Shown here in pieces: positions 27,624-36,451 of a DNA stretch of 64,000 nucleotides. Each line of letters opens with the position of its first letter. Positions within the stretch are counted from its first letter, which is position 1. The DNA lies in NCBI RefSeq assembly GCF_003855495.1, contig NZ_CP034086.1, positions 2,517,501 to 2,581,500 of the forward strand. Direction: 5' to 3'. A program made the position numbers and the translations under genes. Under the pieces are notes generated by a model, which searched no databases, was not told where the DNA came from, and saw only the letters and a program-made list of their open reading frames with translations. The DNA comes from Methylocystis rosea. GTDB taxonomy: Bacteria > Pseudomonadota > Alphaproteobacteria > Rhizobiales > Beijerinckiaceae.

Positions 27624-27866
27624 TTAGCGCTTGCGCTTTTTGCCGCCCGCCGACGCGAGGCCGAGTTCGGCTTTGCAGGCGGCGCTGATTGATCCCGCAT
27701 TGGCTCTCAGGCATCGCTCGATGGCGACGGCGTCCGGAATATACGCCTCGCAGACGCGATTCGCGTCGCCTTCACAGGCCTCGCGCTGTTCGGGCGTGCC
27801 TTGAGCGAAAGCCGGCGTGAGCGCAAAAAGAGCCAGAATAGCCGATAGCCTCAGAATGATGCGCAT
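27624..27866 (-). CDS. small exported Cys-rich protein (paralogue of the one at 58.5 kb)
   Basis: 80 residues with a signal peptide (cleavage near PAFA-QGT). The mature part has four cysteines in the pattern C-x6-C-x12-C-x10-C, with the core PDAVAIERCLRANAGSISAAC, here shown only as AIERCLRAN and SAACK. It ends in a basic tail (GGKKRKR). A second gene in the window, at 58495, encodes the same pattern. The arrangement recalls the short Cys-rich repeat found in many alphaproteobacterial periplasmic proteins. No function is known. Confidence 0.75.
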   Translation of the reverse strand: MRIILRLSAILALFALTPAFAQGTPEQREACEGDANRVCEAYIPDAVAIERCLRANAGSISAACKAELGLASAGGKKRKR

Positions 27867-27991
27867 TCAGATTGTCCTTCCTGTTGTCCGCGCTTCGAGG
27901 CGTACCGCAGGCGCGCCACTCGCCAGGCGCGCTTCCTCGAGCGACAATGGGGACGTTGATTGCATCGCGCCCGCCGGGAATCAAGTCGCAT

Positions 27992-29203
27992 TTATCCTTC
28001 GAGGACGGACTCCTTCGCCGGATCCGCGGAATGAACGCGCTGCGGCGCCGTCTCTCGGGGCAGCCGATGGCGCGGCAAATAGAGACTGTTCGCAATCATC
28101 GTGGGCACGATCGCCGTCGCGATGATCGCTGCGACGAGCGTCGAATATTGGTTTTCGTCGATGATATTGTTTGACAGGCCGAAAAGCGCCGAAATCGTGC
28201 CGAATGTGAGGCCGGAGGCCATCAGCAGCGTCGTATACATGGCGTCCTTGTGCGGCGACCCGAATCGGCGCGCCACGGGATAGACGCTGACGACCTTGGT
28301 CGCCATCTCGACGGCAAGAAAGGCGGCGACGCCAAGCGGCGCGGCGAGAACGGTCGGGATGGACACAAAATATCCGGCTCGGATGAAATAGAAGGGCGTC
28401 AGCAGGCCGATGGTCACCGCCCGAATCTTGCGAATGAGCGCATGGTCGCGCCCGACGGAGCCTGCGAGCGCCATGCCGATCAGATAGGCCGGCAAGACGC
28501 CTTCGCTTCCGGCCCAGGTCGCGAGCGCGCCAAGCGCCATCAGCGCGAAGAACAGGAATTTTGTCTCGAATTCCGAAGGGCGTCCGCCGAATTTCGCAAA
28601 GATCACCGGCGTCGCCCGCGGCAATCCGACAAACGCCGCGCCGACCGCCACGACGAACGCCGCGGTCTTCCAGGTGAAGGGCGCGAAGACGAGGCCGAGC
28701 GTCACGACGGTGCCGAGATCGGTGATGAAACAGGCGGCGAGAATGGTCTTGCCGAAGTCCGTGCGGTTAAAGCCATATTCCATCATCACCGTATAGACGA
28801 CGGCGACCGAGGTGGCGGCGAGCGCGATGCCGGCAAGCAGCGCCGGCGAACTCTCCCACCCCAGCAGATAATAGGCGACCGCCCAGCAGCCGATGGCGGG
28901 GGCGAGGAAGCTCGCAGCGCCGACCGACGCAGCCTCCTTCCACTTCATCTTAAAGACATCGGGATCAAGTTCGGCGCCCGCGAGAAAGGTCAGCGCGATG
29001 GCGCCCAATCCGGCGAGCGTTTTAACCCAAGGCTCCTGGACGCTGAAGATTTCGGCGCCGACAGTCGCGGCGAAAATCGTCCGGGCGCACATGCCGACGA
29101 TAATTTCGGTCAGCGCCGTCGAGATGCGAAATCTCGCGGCGATCATCGCGGCGATGAGCGCGAGGCCGAGTATGAGCGCCACCTGAAACCAGATCCCCGT
29201 CAT
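27992..29203 (-). CDS. Kef/NapA-type cation:proton antiporter (CPA2)
   Basis: 403-residue inner-membrane protein with about 12 hydrophobic segments of the sodium/hydrogen exchanger family. GLGAIALTFLAGAELDPD near residue 70, LAATSVAVVYTVMMEYG near residue 128 and AACFITDLGTVVTLGL near residue 156 carry the acidic residue typical of the ion-binding site in CPA2 antiporters. There is no TrkA-N regulatory domain at the C-terminus, so it is a stand-alone transporter rather than a full KefB/C. The ion is unknown (K+ or Na+). It is divergent from the DHA2 exporter gene. Confidence 0.82.
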   Translation of the reverse strand: MTGIWFQVALILGLALIAAMIAARFRISTALTEIIVGMCARTIFAATVGAEIFSVQEPWVKTLAGLGAIALTFLAGAELDPDVFKMKWKEAASVGAASFLAPAIGCWAVAYYLLGWESSPALLAGIALAATSVAVVYTVMMEYGFNRTDFGKTILAACFITDLGTVVTLGLVFAPFTWKTAAFVVAVGAAFVGLPRATPVIFAKFGGRPSEFETKFLFFALMALGALATWAGSEGVLPAYLIGMALAGSVGRDHALIRKIRAVTIGLLTPFYFIRAGYFVSIPTVLAAPLGVAAFLAVEMATKVVSVYPVARRFGSPHKDAMYTTLLMASGLTFGTISALFGLSNNIIDENQYSTLVAAIIATAIVPTMIANSLYLPRHRLPRETAPQRVHSADPAKESVLEG

Positions 29204-29408
29204 AGGCCTTCCCCTTCCAAGCGGCTGGTATGGCGCATGGCGCCGGCCATTGACAAGATTGCGGCGTTATTCGCGCACATGCGCTTCGTGACAAATGCGC
29301 TTTTTTGAGCCATGACTCGCACGCGCAAATGAGAAAACGGATGAACCTGCGCTCTTCAGGCGACCTGCGATCGGCTTGGCGCTCCGCGCTCCCGGCTGGA
29401 GCGTAACG

Positions 29409-30992
29409 GTGGTCACACAGGCGCGAATGAAAGGCTGGCGATTCCTGCTGCTCAACGTCGCGGCGGGCGCGGCCAACGTCGTTATGTTGTCGAATGTGCC
29501 GGGCTATACGGTGCTCGCGCCCTACGCGGCCGGAAGCCTCGAGGGCGTCACGCCGAGCTATGGCACATGGGCGACGACCGACCATATGGTGGGGATCGCG
29601 CTCGGCCTTCCATTATCGCGGTGGCTCTCGGGACGACTTGGCGCCTATCGCGTGCTGGTCGGCGCCCTTGTGGCCTACGCCGCCGTTTCCCTGATGTGCG
29701 CAGCGAGCGAGACGATCTGGTTCTTCGCGCCGATGCGCTTTCTGCTCGGCCTTATTGGCGGCGTCGCCCTTCCGCTCGCGCAATCCGTGACGCTTGGGCA
29801 ATATCGGGATGATCAGCGCACGCTCGGCGTCGGCTTTTGGGGCGTCATGAGCATGGCGCCCTTCACCATCGGCGTTTTCATGGGCGGCTTCTGGGCCGAA
29901 TATTTCAACTGGCGCTGGCTGTTTTATTCCAATGTGATGGTCGCCTTACCCGCGGCAGGCGTCATTGCTGCGCTGTTCTATGGGAGCGGCTTTGAGCGCC
30001 GCGTGACGCGCTTCGACACGATCGGTTTCATTCTGCTCGCGACGGTGTTGCTCTGCGTGCAGACCATTCTCAACATGGGCAATGATTTCGACTGGTTCGC
30101 CTCGCCCGTGCTCGCATGGCTGCTTCTGGTCGTTCTCCTCGCTTTGCCGATGTTCATCTTCTGGGAGTTCGGCGAGCGGCGGCCCGCCCTCGACCTGCGG
30201 CTGTTTCTGCACCGTAATTTCGCGATCGCGACATTCTGTTCGCTGATCGGCTTTCTGATCATTCAGGGCCTGCTGTCGGTGTTCATCGTGCAGCTGCAGG
30301 TGCTGCTCGGCTACACGTCTTCTCTGGCCGGCATGGTCTATCTGGCCATGATTTTTTTGGCGATGGCCGCCGCCGCCGTTGTGCATGAGATCACGAGAAA
30401 CGTCGATGCGCGACTCATCATTTTCCTCAATTTCATCGGCCTCGCGGTGACCTTCGTGTGGCTCGGCCACTACGACAAGAGCGCCTCTTTCGATAATGTG
30501 ACGACGCCGATGTTCTTCTTCGGCTTCTCTCTTGCGATGTTCTTTGCGCCGCTCGCGACGCTCGCCATGACCGGACTCGCCGGCGAACGACTGATCCGCG
30601 CCGCGGAGGAACTCGCGATGTTGCGCACGGTGTTCGGCGCCATGGGCATCACGCTGCTCGGCGTTCTCTTTTTCCGCCGCACGCCCTTCCATCAGCTCGA
30701 GCTCGCCGATCATTTCGGCGGACGCCGCTTCGCCTCGCTCGACCTGCTCGCCTCGTTCCTCGAGCGTATGCAGGCGATGGGCATGTCGCCGAATGCCGCG
30801 CGCAGCCGGGCGGCGCAGCTCATCCGCCAGCAGGCCGGGATCCTGGCGCTCAACGACGCCTTTCTATTCGGCGCGATGACGTTCATCTTGCTGGCGGGAG
30901 TCATCTGGCTCGCCTCCCCAAGCTATGCGTCCAAGAAGCGCCGGCAGACGCTCACCCGGCTTACGGCCGAGGAGCTGATGGAGCAGCCGTAA
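29409..30992 (+). CDS. MFS exporter, DHA2 (EmrB/QacA-like) family
   Basis: About 527 residues with 14 likely membrane helices, the DHA2 layout. MRFLLGLIGGVALPLAQSV resembles DHA2 motif C regions, and FGAMGITLLGVLFFRR sits near the C-terminus. This family exports drugs, dyes or siderophore-like compounds by proton antiport. The GTG at 29409 is chosen because GGAG lies 8 bases before it; an ATG at 29427 (MKGW) and a TTG at 29376 are alternatives. No EmrA-type membrane-fusion partner is adjacent. The substrate is unknown. Confidence 0.82.
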   Translation: MVTQARMKGWRFLLLNVAAGAANVVMLSNVPGYTVLAPYAAGSLEGVTPSYGTWATTDHMVGIALGLPLSRWLSGRLGAYRVLVGALVAYAAVSLMCAASETIWFFAPMRFLLGLIGGVALPLAQSVTLGQYRDDQRTLGVGFWGVMSMAPFTIGVFMGGFWAEYFNWRWLFYSNVMVALPAAGVIAALFYGSGFERRVTRFDTIGFILLATVLLCVQTILNMGNDFDWFASPVLAWLLLVVLLALPMFIFWEFGERRPALDLRLFLHRNFAIATFCSLIGFLIIQGLLSVFIVQLQVLLGYTSSLAGMVYLAMIFLAMAAAAVVHEITRNVDARLIIFLNFIGLAVTFVWLGHYDKSASFDNVTTPMFFFGFSLAMFFAPLATLAMTGLAGERLIRAAEELAMLRTVFGAMGITLLGVLFFRRTPFHQLELADHFGGRRFASLDLLASFLERMQAMGMSPNAARSRAAQLIRQQAGILALNDAFLFGAMTFILLAGVIWLASPSYASKKRRQTLTRLTAEELMEQP

Positions 30993-31284
30993 GATCCGGC
31001 GCAAAAGATTGAACCGCATCCTCAGCTTCAACGCAGCGGTTCGCTTCATTCACGCCGCATTTGGCCCACGCCTCGCGTAAAGATTAGCTCTGGATTGGGA
31101 ACACAGCGCAGCTTCAATCGTTACAGTTTTGAATTTTTCCTTCGAAAGCGCCCGTGGTTCATCGCACATTGATCGTCCTCTCCGCGCGCATGGCTGCATG
31201 CATTATTCCTCCGGGCGGCAGCGCGGATATCGGAGCAGTGCGCGCCTCCAACCTCCGCGCGAAACCTCAGGACGGCCTTCGGTG

Positions 31285-31794
31285 ATGGGTCCGCTCGCGC
31301 CGCTGGTTCCCCATTTCCTGGCGTTCCACGTCCTAACCCTTGCGCTCTGGTGCGCAGGCCTTATCGCCCTGCCGCTGATGCTGTCGCACCACGACCCGTC
31401 GATCAGCCAGTCGGATTATGCGCGAATTCGGCGCTATACGCATTTCGCCTATACGCTTGGCGTCACGCCTGCCGCGGTTCTGGCGGTGGCCTCAGGGACC
31501 GTGCTCGTCTTTTTGCGCGACGCGTTCACGCCATGGATGTTCTTGAAGCTCGTCTTCGTCGGCGCTCTGGTCCTCACCCATGGCTGGGTCGGGCACACGG
31601 TCACATCGATGGAGGAGACCCAGGGTCTTCACCAGCCGCCGCATCCTGCCCTGCAGCCGGTGGCGGCGTTCATCCCCATCCTCGCCATCCTGTTTCTGGT
31701 GCTCGACAAGCCTGACTTCAGCGAGCTTCGCTTTCCGCACTGGCTCTCGCAGCCGCAGGGCGGTCAGCTCCCCTTTTTGGCGCCCAGCCGATAG
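31285..31794 (+). CDS. CopD-like integral membrane protein
   Basis: About 169 residues and four to five hydrophobic helices. FLAFHVLTLALWCAGLIALP near the N-terminus and YTHFAYTLGVTPAAVLAVASG (two pieces here: YTHFAYTLG, TPAAVLAV) contain spaced His residues of the CopD/HemJ-like family. The family is linked to copper uptake or heme/oxidase assembly. The start may be the GTG immediately before the ATG. Its position beside the oxidase genes suggests a role in metal or heme supply to that oxidase. The 3' end overlaps the convergent DUF2231 gene by 31 bases. Confidence 0.65.
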   Translation: MGPLAPLVPHFLAFHVLTLALWCAGLIALPLMLSHHDPSISQSDYARIRRYTHFAYTLGVTPAAVLAVASGTVLVFLRDAFTPWMFLKLVFVGALVLTHGWVGHTVTSMEETQGLHQPPHPALQPVAAFIPILAILFLVLDKPDFSELRFPHWLSQPQGGQLPFLAPSR

Positions 31795-32276
31795 TCGAAG
31801 ACGAGCTTGCCGCCATGCCATCCGGTCACCGACACCATGATCACGCAGAAGAACGACAAAAGAAGTCCGTAGGGCAGCACGACGGCTTCGTAGTCATACA
31901 GCCTGTAGCCCCAATTCACGCCGAGAAGAGCGAGCAGCAATACGGCAAGAATGAAATGCGACCAGGCCGCGGTCCTGGCGCGTATGCCGGCGACAAGCAA
32001 CAATTCCGCGGTTCCCGACAGCCCCGCCACAAGGCCAAGCAGGAAACCTCCGCCCGCGGACCACACGCCGGCGCGCGCCCAGAACGGATCGCCTGTCCAC
32101 CAGTAAAGGAGATCGGCGCCAAGCAGGGTGAATGTCAGCGCGATCGGAAAAGCGACGGACATCGCGTGGATCGGATGGCCGAGCACCGCCACTCGAGATT
32201 CGGTTTCGTGAAACTCGGGCAGCTGGTTGATCGGATCAATGAAGCCGCTTTGCTCACCGTTTCGTTTGTTCGCCAC
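31764..32276 (-). CDS. DUF2231 integral membrane protein
   Basis: 170 residues with four hydrophobic helices. The family signature is visible: LGHPIHAMSVAFPIALTFT near residue 32, with the HPIH motif, LYWWTGDPFWAR, and GWHGGKLVFDYRLGA at the C-terminus. DUF2231 proteins are membrane proteins, some of which may bind heme; no biochemical function is settled. Its 5' end overlaps the likely start of the oxidase subunit II gene on the other strand, so the two promoters must lie inside coding DNA. Confidence 0.8.
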   Translation of the reverse strand: MANKRNGEQSGFIDPINQLPEFHETESRVAVLGHPIHAMSVAFPIALTFTLLGADLLYWWTGDPFWARAGVWSAGGGFLLGLVAGLSGTAELLLVAGIRARTAAWSHFILAVLLLALLGVNWGYRLYDYEAVVLPYGLLLSFFCVIMVSVTGWHGGKLVFDYRLGAKKGS

Positions 32277-32963
32277 CAGCGTTCCTCCGCGCGTCGTCTC
32301 GTCCTCTTAACGCCTCTGGCGGTCACAGGTTGCGCCGGAGGTCTATCAGCCGTGGATCCCGCAGGCCCGGCCGCCGCACGGATCGCCACGCTGTGGTGGA
32401 CGATGTTGGCGGGATCAGCGGCGATTTTCGCCCTGGTGATGCTCTTGCTGCTGATCGCCTATCGCCGAACGCCTGCCCCTCATCAGAGCGAGCCTCGGCA
32501 GGAGCGCTTCTGGCTGTATGGCCTCGGCCTCGCCTTCCCGCTCGTCATCCTTGCGGCGCTTCTTATCTACGGGCTGGTTCTGGGGGAAACGCTTCTTCCC
32601 AAAGCTAGCGAAAACGTCGTGACGGTGCGCGCAGAGGCGCGTCAGTGGTCATGGAGCTTCGGCTATGCTGACGCCGCCGAACTGCGCACGCAAGGCGTTC
32701 TGCACATCCCCGCCGGACGGCCCGTCGACGTCGAGATCACGACGGTGGACGTGATCCACAGTTTCTGGGCCCCTCGGCTCGCCGGCAAGCTCGACGCCAT
32801 TCCGGGGCAGGTGAACGTGCTGAGGATCGAAGCCGCGGCGCCGGGAGAATATCACGGAGTCGGCGCCGAATTCAGCGGCCCCGGATACAGCGGCGACGCC
32901 TTCACCGTGATCGCGCATGATCCAGCGGGTTGGGCGGCCTTTCTCGGACGCGCGACAGAATGA
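32250..32963 (+). CDS. heme-copper oxidase subunit II, CyoA-like, without CuA ligands
   Basis: Lipoprotein-type subunit II of about 237 residues. It has a lipobox (LAVTGCAGG), two membrane helices, then a cupredoxin domain with VTVRAEARQWSWSFGY and DVIHSFWAPRLAGKLDA. In CuA-bearing homologues the end of the domain reads C-A-E-x-C-x3-H-x2-M. Here it is GAEFSGPGYSGDAF, so both Cys, the second His and the Met are absent. The SGPGxSG form matches quinol oxidase CyoA. The start is uncertain: the TTG at 32250 retains the lipobox but has only a weak ribosome site. ATGA overlap with the next gene. Confidence 0.8.
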   Translation: MLTVSFVRHQRSSARRLVLLTPLAVTGCAGGLSAVDPAGPAAARIATLWWTMLAGSAAIFALVMLLLLIAYRRTPAPHQSEPRQERFWLYGLGLAFPLVILAALLIYGLVLGETLLPKASENVVTVRAEARQWSWSFGYADAAELRTQGVLHIPAGRPVDVEITTVDVIHSFWAPRLAGKLDAIPGQVNVLRIEAAAPGEYHGVGAEFSGPGYSGDAFTVIAHDPAGWAAFLGRATE

Positions 32964-35443
32964 ACGCGCTCGCGCGCCATCGCGCCCTTAGTCGCATCTG
33001 GTCTTCGCAGCCCGGCTGGAGAGGCGTCATTTCGACCGTCAATCACAGCGATATCGGGAGAATGTTTCTTCTTGTCGCGGCGCTCTTCTTCCTGATCGGC
33101 GGCGTCCTCGCAATGTTGATCCGAACGCAGCTCGCCACGCCGCATTCGGCGTTCGTCGCGCCCGCGATCTACGATCAGATCTTCACGATGCATGGAACAG
33201 TGATGATGTTCCTCTTCGCGATCCCGCTCTTCGAAGGGGCGGCCGTGTATCTGCTGCCGAAGCTGCTGGGTACGCGCGACCTCGCCTATCCGCGCCTCTC
33301 GGCATACGGCTTCTGGTGCTACGCGTTCGGCGGGTCGATGCTGATCTTCGCCATGCTGGCCGGCCTTGCGCCAGACAGCGGCTGGTTCATGTATCCGCCG
33401 TTGTCTTCAAGCGCGCATTCGCCCGGCGTCAACGCCGACTTTTGGCTCATCGGCGTCACCTTCGTCGAAGTGTCAGCCATCGCCGCGGCGGTTGAGATTT
33501 GTGTTTCGATCCTGAAGTTTCGCGCCCCGGGCATGTCGCTGGATCTTATGCCGATCTTCGCCTGGTATGCGCTCGTCACCGCGCTGATGATCCTGATGGG
33601 CTTTCCGCCCTTGATCCTCGGTTCGATTCTGCTCGAACTGGAACGCGCTTTCGGCTTTCCCTTTTTCGAATCCGCACTCGGCGGAAGTCCCCTGCTCTGG
33701 CAGCACCTCTTTTGGCTCTTCGGCCATCCCGAGGTCTACATCATCTTCCTGCCCGCCGCCGGCGTCATCTCCACAGTCCTCCCGGTGATGGCGCGCACGA
33801 CGCTGCTTGGTTATCGATGGGTCGTGGCGGCGGCCGTCGCGCTTGCCTTCCTGAGCTTCGGGCTCTGGGTGCACCATATGTTCGCGACAGGCATCCCGCA
33901 TATGGGACTGGCGTTCTTCTCGGCCGCCTCGACGCTCGTCGCGGTTCCCACGGGGATTCAAATCTTCGCCTGGCTTGGCACGCTATGGAAGGGTCAGCCG
34001 CGGCTGACGCTGCCGATGCTCTACATCATTGGCTTTTTCTTTACCTTCGTCATTGGCGGCCTGACGGGGGTTATGGTGGCTATCGTGCCCTTCGACTGGC
34101 AGGCGCATGACACGGCTTTCATCACGGCGCATCTCCATTATGTGCTGTTTGGCGGATTCGTCTTTCCGATGCTCGCAGGGCTGTATTACTGGCTTCCCCA
34201 GATCACCGGCCGCAAGCGTTTCTTTCGAATCGGCGAGATGGCCTTTTGGCTCATCTTTCTCGGATTCAACGGCGCCTTCCTGGCGATGCATTGGGTTGGC
34301 CTCCTCGGCCAGCGCCGGCGGATCGCCTGGTATCCCGAGGACGCCGGCTGGACCGCAATCAATCTGTTTTCTTCGATCACCAGTTTCGTCATGGCGATCG
34401 GCGTCGCGATGGTGGTCTTCGACATTGCGCTGCATGCGCTTCTCGCGATCCGAGGGTCTCGCAATCCCTGGGGCGCCGGGACGCTGGAATGGGCGATGCC
34501 GACGCCGCCCGCCGCGTATAACTTCGCCAGCATACCGATTGTCGGCGATCGTGAGCCGCTGGCGAGGGACCCGGAACTCGCGAACAAAATCGCCCGCGGC
34601 GAATATTTTCTGGGCGAGCCGCGCGGAGAGTTGCGCGAGACGTTGACCGTCGACGCGGCGAGCGGCAGGCCTGAAGCTCTGGTCATTTTCCCAAGCAATT
34701 CGACGCTGCCTATCGCGCTCGCGGCGGCCACCGGAGCGGCCTTTCTCGGTGCTTTGATACGAGTCTATTGGGCCATCCCATTGGCCTTGCTGTTCGTCGT
34801 CGGCCTGTCGCTGCGCTGGGGCTGGTCGCAAAACGCGGCTGCCTATCCTGGACTTCAGAATGTCGGGCGCGCGACGCTTCTGCCCCAGGCCATCGAGACT
34901 GATCGGTCTCCCGGCTGGTGGGGATCGGCCTTCCTGCTTGGCGCCGACGCCGTTCTCTACGGCTCCCTCTTCTTCGGATATGCCTTTCTTTGGACCGTCG
35001 GACCCAATTGGCCGCCGCCGCAATGGCTCTCGCTCTCCGTTCTCGAACTGGTTCTCGGTCTCATCGGCGCGGCGGCGGCGGCCATTGGCCTCCACGCCGC
35101 GGCGCGCGCCGCTTCGCGCGGCGCGTCTCTATGGCGCGGACTTCTCATCGCGCTCGCCGGCGCCGCAATGACAATCGCGGCGCTTTCGATGACGTTTGCG
35201 CGTGCGAGCCAACTGACGGACTACGCCTATGGCGCGACGATTTTCGTGATGATCGCCTATGCGCTCATTCATGCGGCGATCGCGGCGATCATGATTTGCT
35301 CGCTCGCTTACCGAACCCTGCGCGGCGGCGCGTCGCGCCCCCGAACATCCAACGTCAACATTGTGCGCCTCTGGACCGATTATGCGGCCTTCGTCGCGAC
35401 AACCAGCCTCGTCGTGACGCAGTTCTCGAGCTATCTCACATGA
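32960..35443 (+). CDS. fused heme-copper oxidase subunits I and III
   Basis: 827 residues. The subunit I part (1 to about 560) has TMHGTVMMF (heme ligand), FGHPEVYIIFLP (CuB His, cross-linked Tyr and the D-channel Glu), WVHHMF and TAHLHYVLFGG (heme ligands). GTRDLAYPR keeps the D-channel Asp. In helix VIII the usual PTGIK is PTGIQ, so the K-channel Lys is Gln. The subunit III part (about 650-827, five or more helices) is fused in frame and begins near DRSPGWWGSAFLLG. The start at 32960 gives an ATGA overlap with subunit II and a normal N-terminus. It probably forms the catalytic core with the neighbouring subunits. Confidence 0.88.
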   Translation: MNALARHRALSRIWSSQPGWRGVISTVNHSDIGRMFLLVAALFFLIGGVLAMLIRTQLATPHSAFVAPAIYDQIFTMHGTVMMFLFAIPLFEGAAVYLLPKLLGTRDLAYPRLSAYGFWCYAFGGSMLIFAMLAGLAPDSGWFMYPPLSSSAHSPGVNADFWLIGVTFVEVSAIAAAVEICVSILKFRAPGMSLDLMPIFAWYALVTALMILMGFPPLILGSILLELERAFGFPFFESALGGSPLLWQHLFWLFGHPEVYIIFLPAAGVISTVLPVMARTTLLGYRWVVAAAVALAFLSFGLWVHHMFATGIPHMGLAFFSAASTLVAVPTGIQIFAWLGTLWKGQPRLTLPMLYIIGFFFTFVIGGLTGVMVAIVPFDWQAHDTAFITAHLHYVLFGGFVFPMLAGLYYWLPQITGRKRFFRIGEMAFWLIFLGFNGAFLAMHWVGLLGQRRRIAWYPEDAGWTAINLFSSITSFVMAIGVAMVVFDIALHALLAIRGSRNPWGAGTLEWAMPTPPAAYNFASIPIVGDREPLARDPELANKIARGEYFLGEPRGELRETLTVDAASGRPEALVIFPSNSTLPIALAAATGAAFLGALIRVYWAIPLALLFVVGLSLRWGWSQNAAAYPGLQNVGRATLLPQAIETDRSPGWWGSAFLLGADAVLYGSLFFGYAFLWTVGPNWPPPQWLSLSVLELVLGLIGAAAAAIGLHAAARAASRGASLWRGLLIALAGAAMTIAALSMTFARASQLTDYAYGATIFVMIAYALIHAAIAAIMICSLAYRTLRGGASRPRTSNVNIVRLWTDYAAFVATTSLVVTQFSSYLT

Positions 35444-35763
35444 AGGACGTCGCTCGGATCGTCATCGCCATGCTCGTGTGGCTCGCCGTGTTCAGCGCCC
35501 TCTATGGGCTGGAGGGCGTGGGCTGCGCGGCAGGCTGGCATCGCATCCCAATCAATGGCGCGACGCTCTTCCAAGCCGCCATGACGCTTGCGTTTTTCGT
35601 CGCGCTTTTGATTCTCGTCGCCGTTCTCGTCGCGCTGCGCTCGCCGCGCTTTCGCTCCGCCTCTCCCTTTGTCGCGCACATCAGCATCATTCTCGCGGTC
35701 GCGGCTCTCGTCGCGGGCGCATGGACTCTGTTTCCGGCCTTGGCGCTTTCACATTGCGCATGA
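35440..35763 (+). CDS. small membrane protein of the oxidase cluster
   Basis: 107 residues with three predicted membrane helices (about 4-26, 44-65 and 78-100). Its ATG overlaps the stop of the I-III fusion (ATGA), so translation is coupled and it is probably a fourth subunit or an assembly factor. GVGCAAGWHRIPINGATLF has a Cys and a His in the first loop. It is not recognisable as CyoD; similar small proteins end CoxMNOP-like operons, but I cannot confirm homology. Confidence 0.7.
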   Translation: MKDVARIVIAMLVWLAVFSALYGLEGVGCAAGWHRIPINGATLFQAAMTLAFFVALLILVAVLVALRSPRFRSASPFVAHISIILAVAALVAGAWTLFPALALSHCA

Positions 35764-35800
35764 GGGCTTCAGGCCGAGCGCGCAGGCGCGGCGCGGCCTT

Positions 35801-36313
35801 TTACGGAAGACGCTCCAGCGGCTGGTCGGCGCGAACATAGAGCGGATGGCGCGGCGCGCCGCGCTGCGTCCTGCCGAGGCAGGCGAGACGCGCGCCCGAG
35901 ACCTGAAACATCAGGAGCGCCTCATCGATCTGATCTTGTCGGGCCAGCGCCCCCCAGGCGCAGACGATGGGCGCCGACTGAGCGAACGCTTGCGCGGCGA
36001 GGCCAACGAGCGTGCGCCGATTCTTCGGGCCGATCGGATCGCGCGCCGACCAGAGCGCCTCGGGCGAGGGGGAGCGCAGCGCATAAAGATTGGCGACGAT
36101 GAGTCCGCCGGCGCCTTCGCGCCGCGCAAAGCCGATGCAGCGGCGAATTGTCGGATCGTCGTCTTTCGCATCGGCCGTCGACGGATTGAGCATGACGAAG
36201 GACAGAAGCGGCGCGTCGCTCCATTTGCGCGTGAGGCTGTAGCGATAGGCGCCGCACTTTGAGATGACGGCGGCTCTCTCAATCTCGCGCGCCCCGGCGG
36301 AGACGTCAGGCAT
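35801..36313 (-). CDS. DUF1643 family protein
   Basis: About 170 residues. SFVMLNPSTADAKDDDPTIRR and GLIVANLYALRSPSPEAL are the family hallmarks, followed by VCAWGALAR (shown in pieces under 20 residues: FVMLNPSTADAKDDDPT, VANLYALRSP). The function of DUF1643 is not established. The ATG at 36313 is preferred for the GAAGG about 9 bases upstream; an ATG at 36331 is possible. It is convergent with the oxidase cluster and divergent from the CsbD gene. Confidence 0.75.
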   Translation of the reverse strand: MPDVSAGAREIERAAVISKCGAYRYSLTRKWSDAPLLSFVMLNPSTADAKDDDPTIRRCIGFARREGAGGLIVANLYALRSPSPEALWSARDPIGPKNRRTLVGLAAQAFAQSAPIVCAWGALARQDQIDEALLMFQVSGARLACLGRTQRGAPRHPLYVRADQPLERLP

Positions 36314-36366
36314 TGCGTCCGCCTTCGTCATTGCATCGAAGCGCGACTATAAACCGCAAAATGTTC

Positions 36367-36391
36367 GGAACATATCTGCAGCACGGCGGTT
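36367..36391 (+). promoter_or_regulatory. candidate EcfG (general stress response) promoter for CsbD
   Basis: GGAAC (36367-36371) and GGTT (36388-36391) are separated by 16 bases. The alphaproteobacterial general stress sigma factor EcfG recognises GGAAC-N16/17-CGTT, so this is a near-consensus match. CsbD genes are frequent members of that regulon. The implied leader is about 55 bases. Confidence 0.5.
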
Positions 36392-36451
36392 ATTCCTTTG
36401 TCTTGACCGTGGCGATGGTCACGTAGCGATCTTCACAAGGAGGAAGTTTTC

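Noticed and set aside
31815..32249. 145-codon N-terminal extension of the oxidase subunit II frame
   Set aside because: It lies opposite the DUF2231 gene, is His/Gln/Arg-rich and would bury the lipobox inside the protein.
33983..35095. 370-codon minus-strand frame opposite the oxidase I-III fusion
   Set aside because: Highly charged shadow composition; the plus-strand oxidase motifs are unmistakable.
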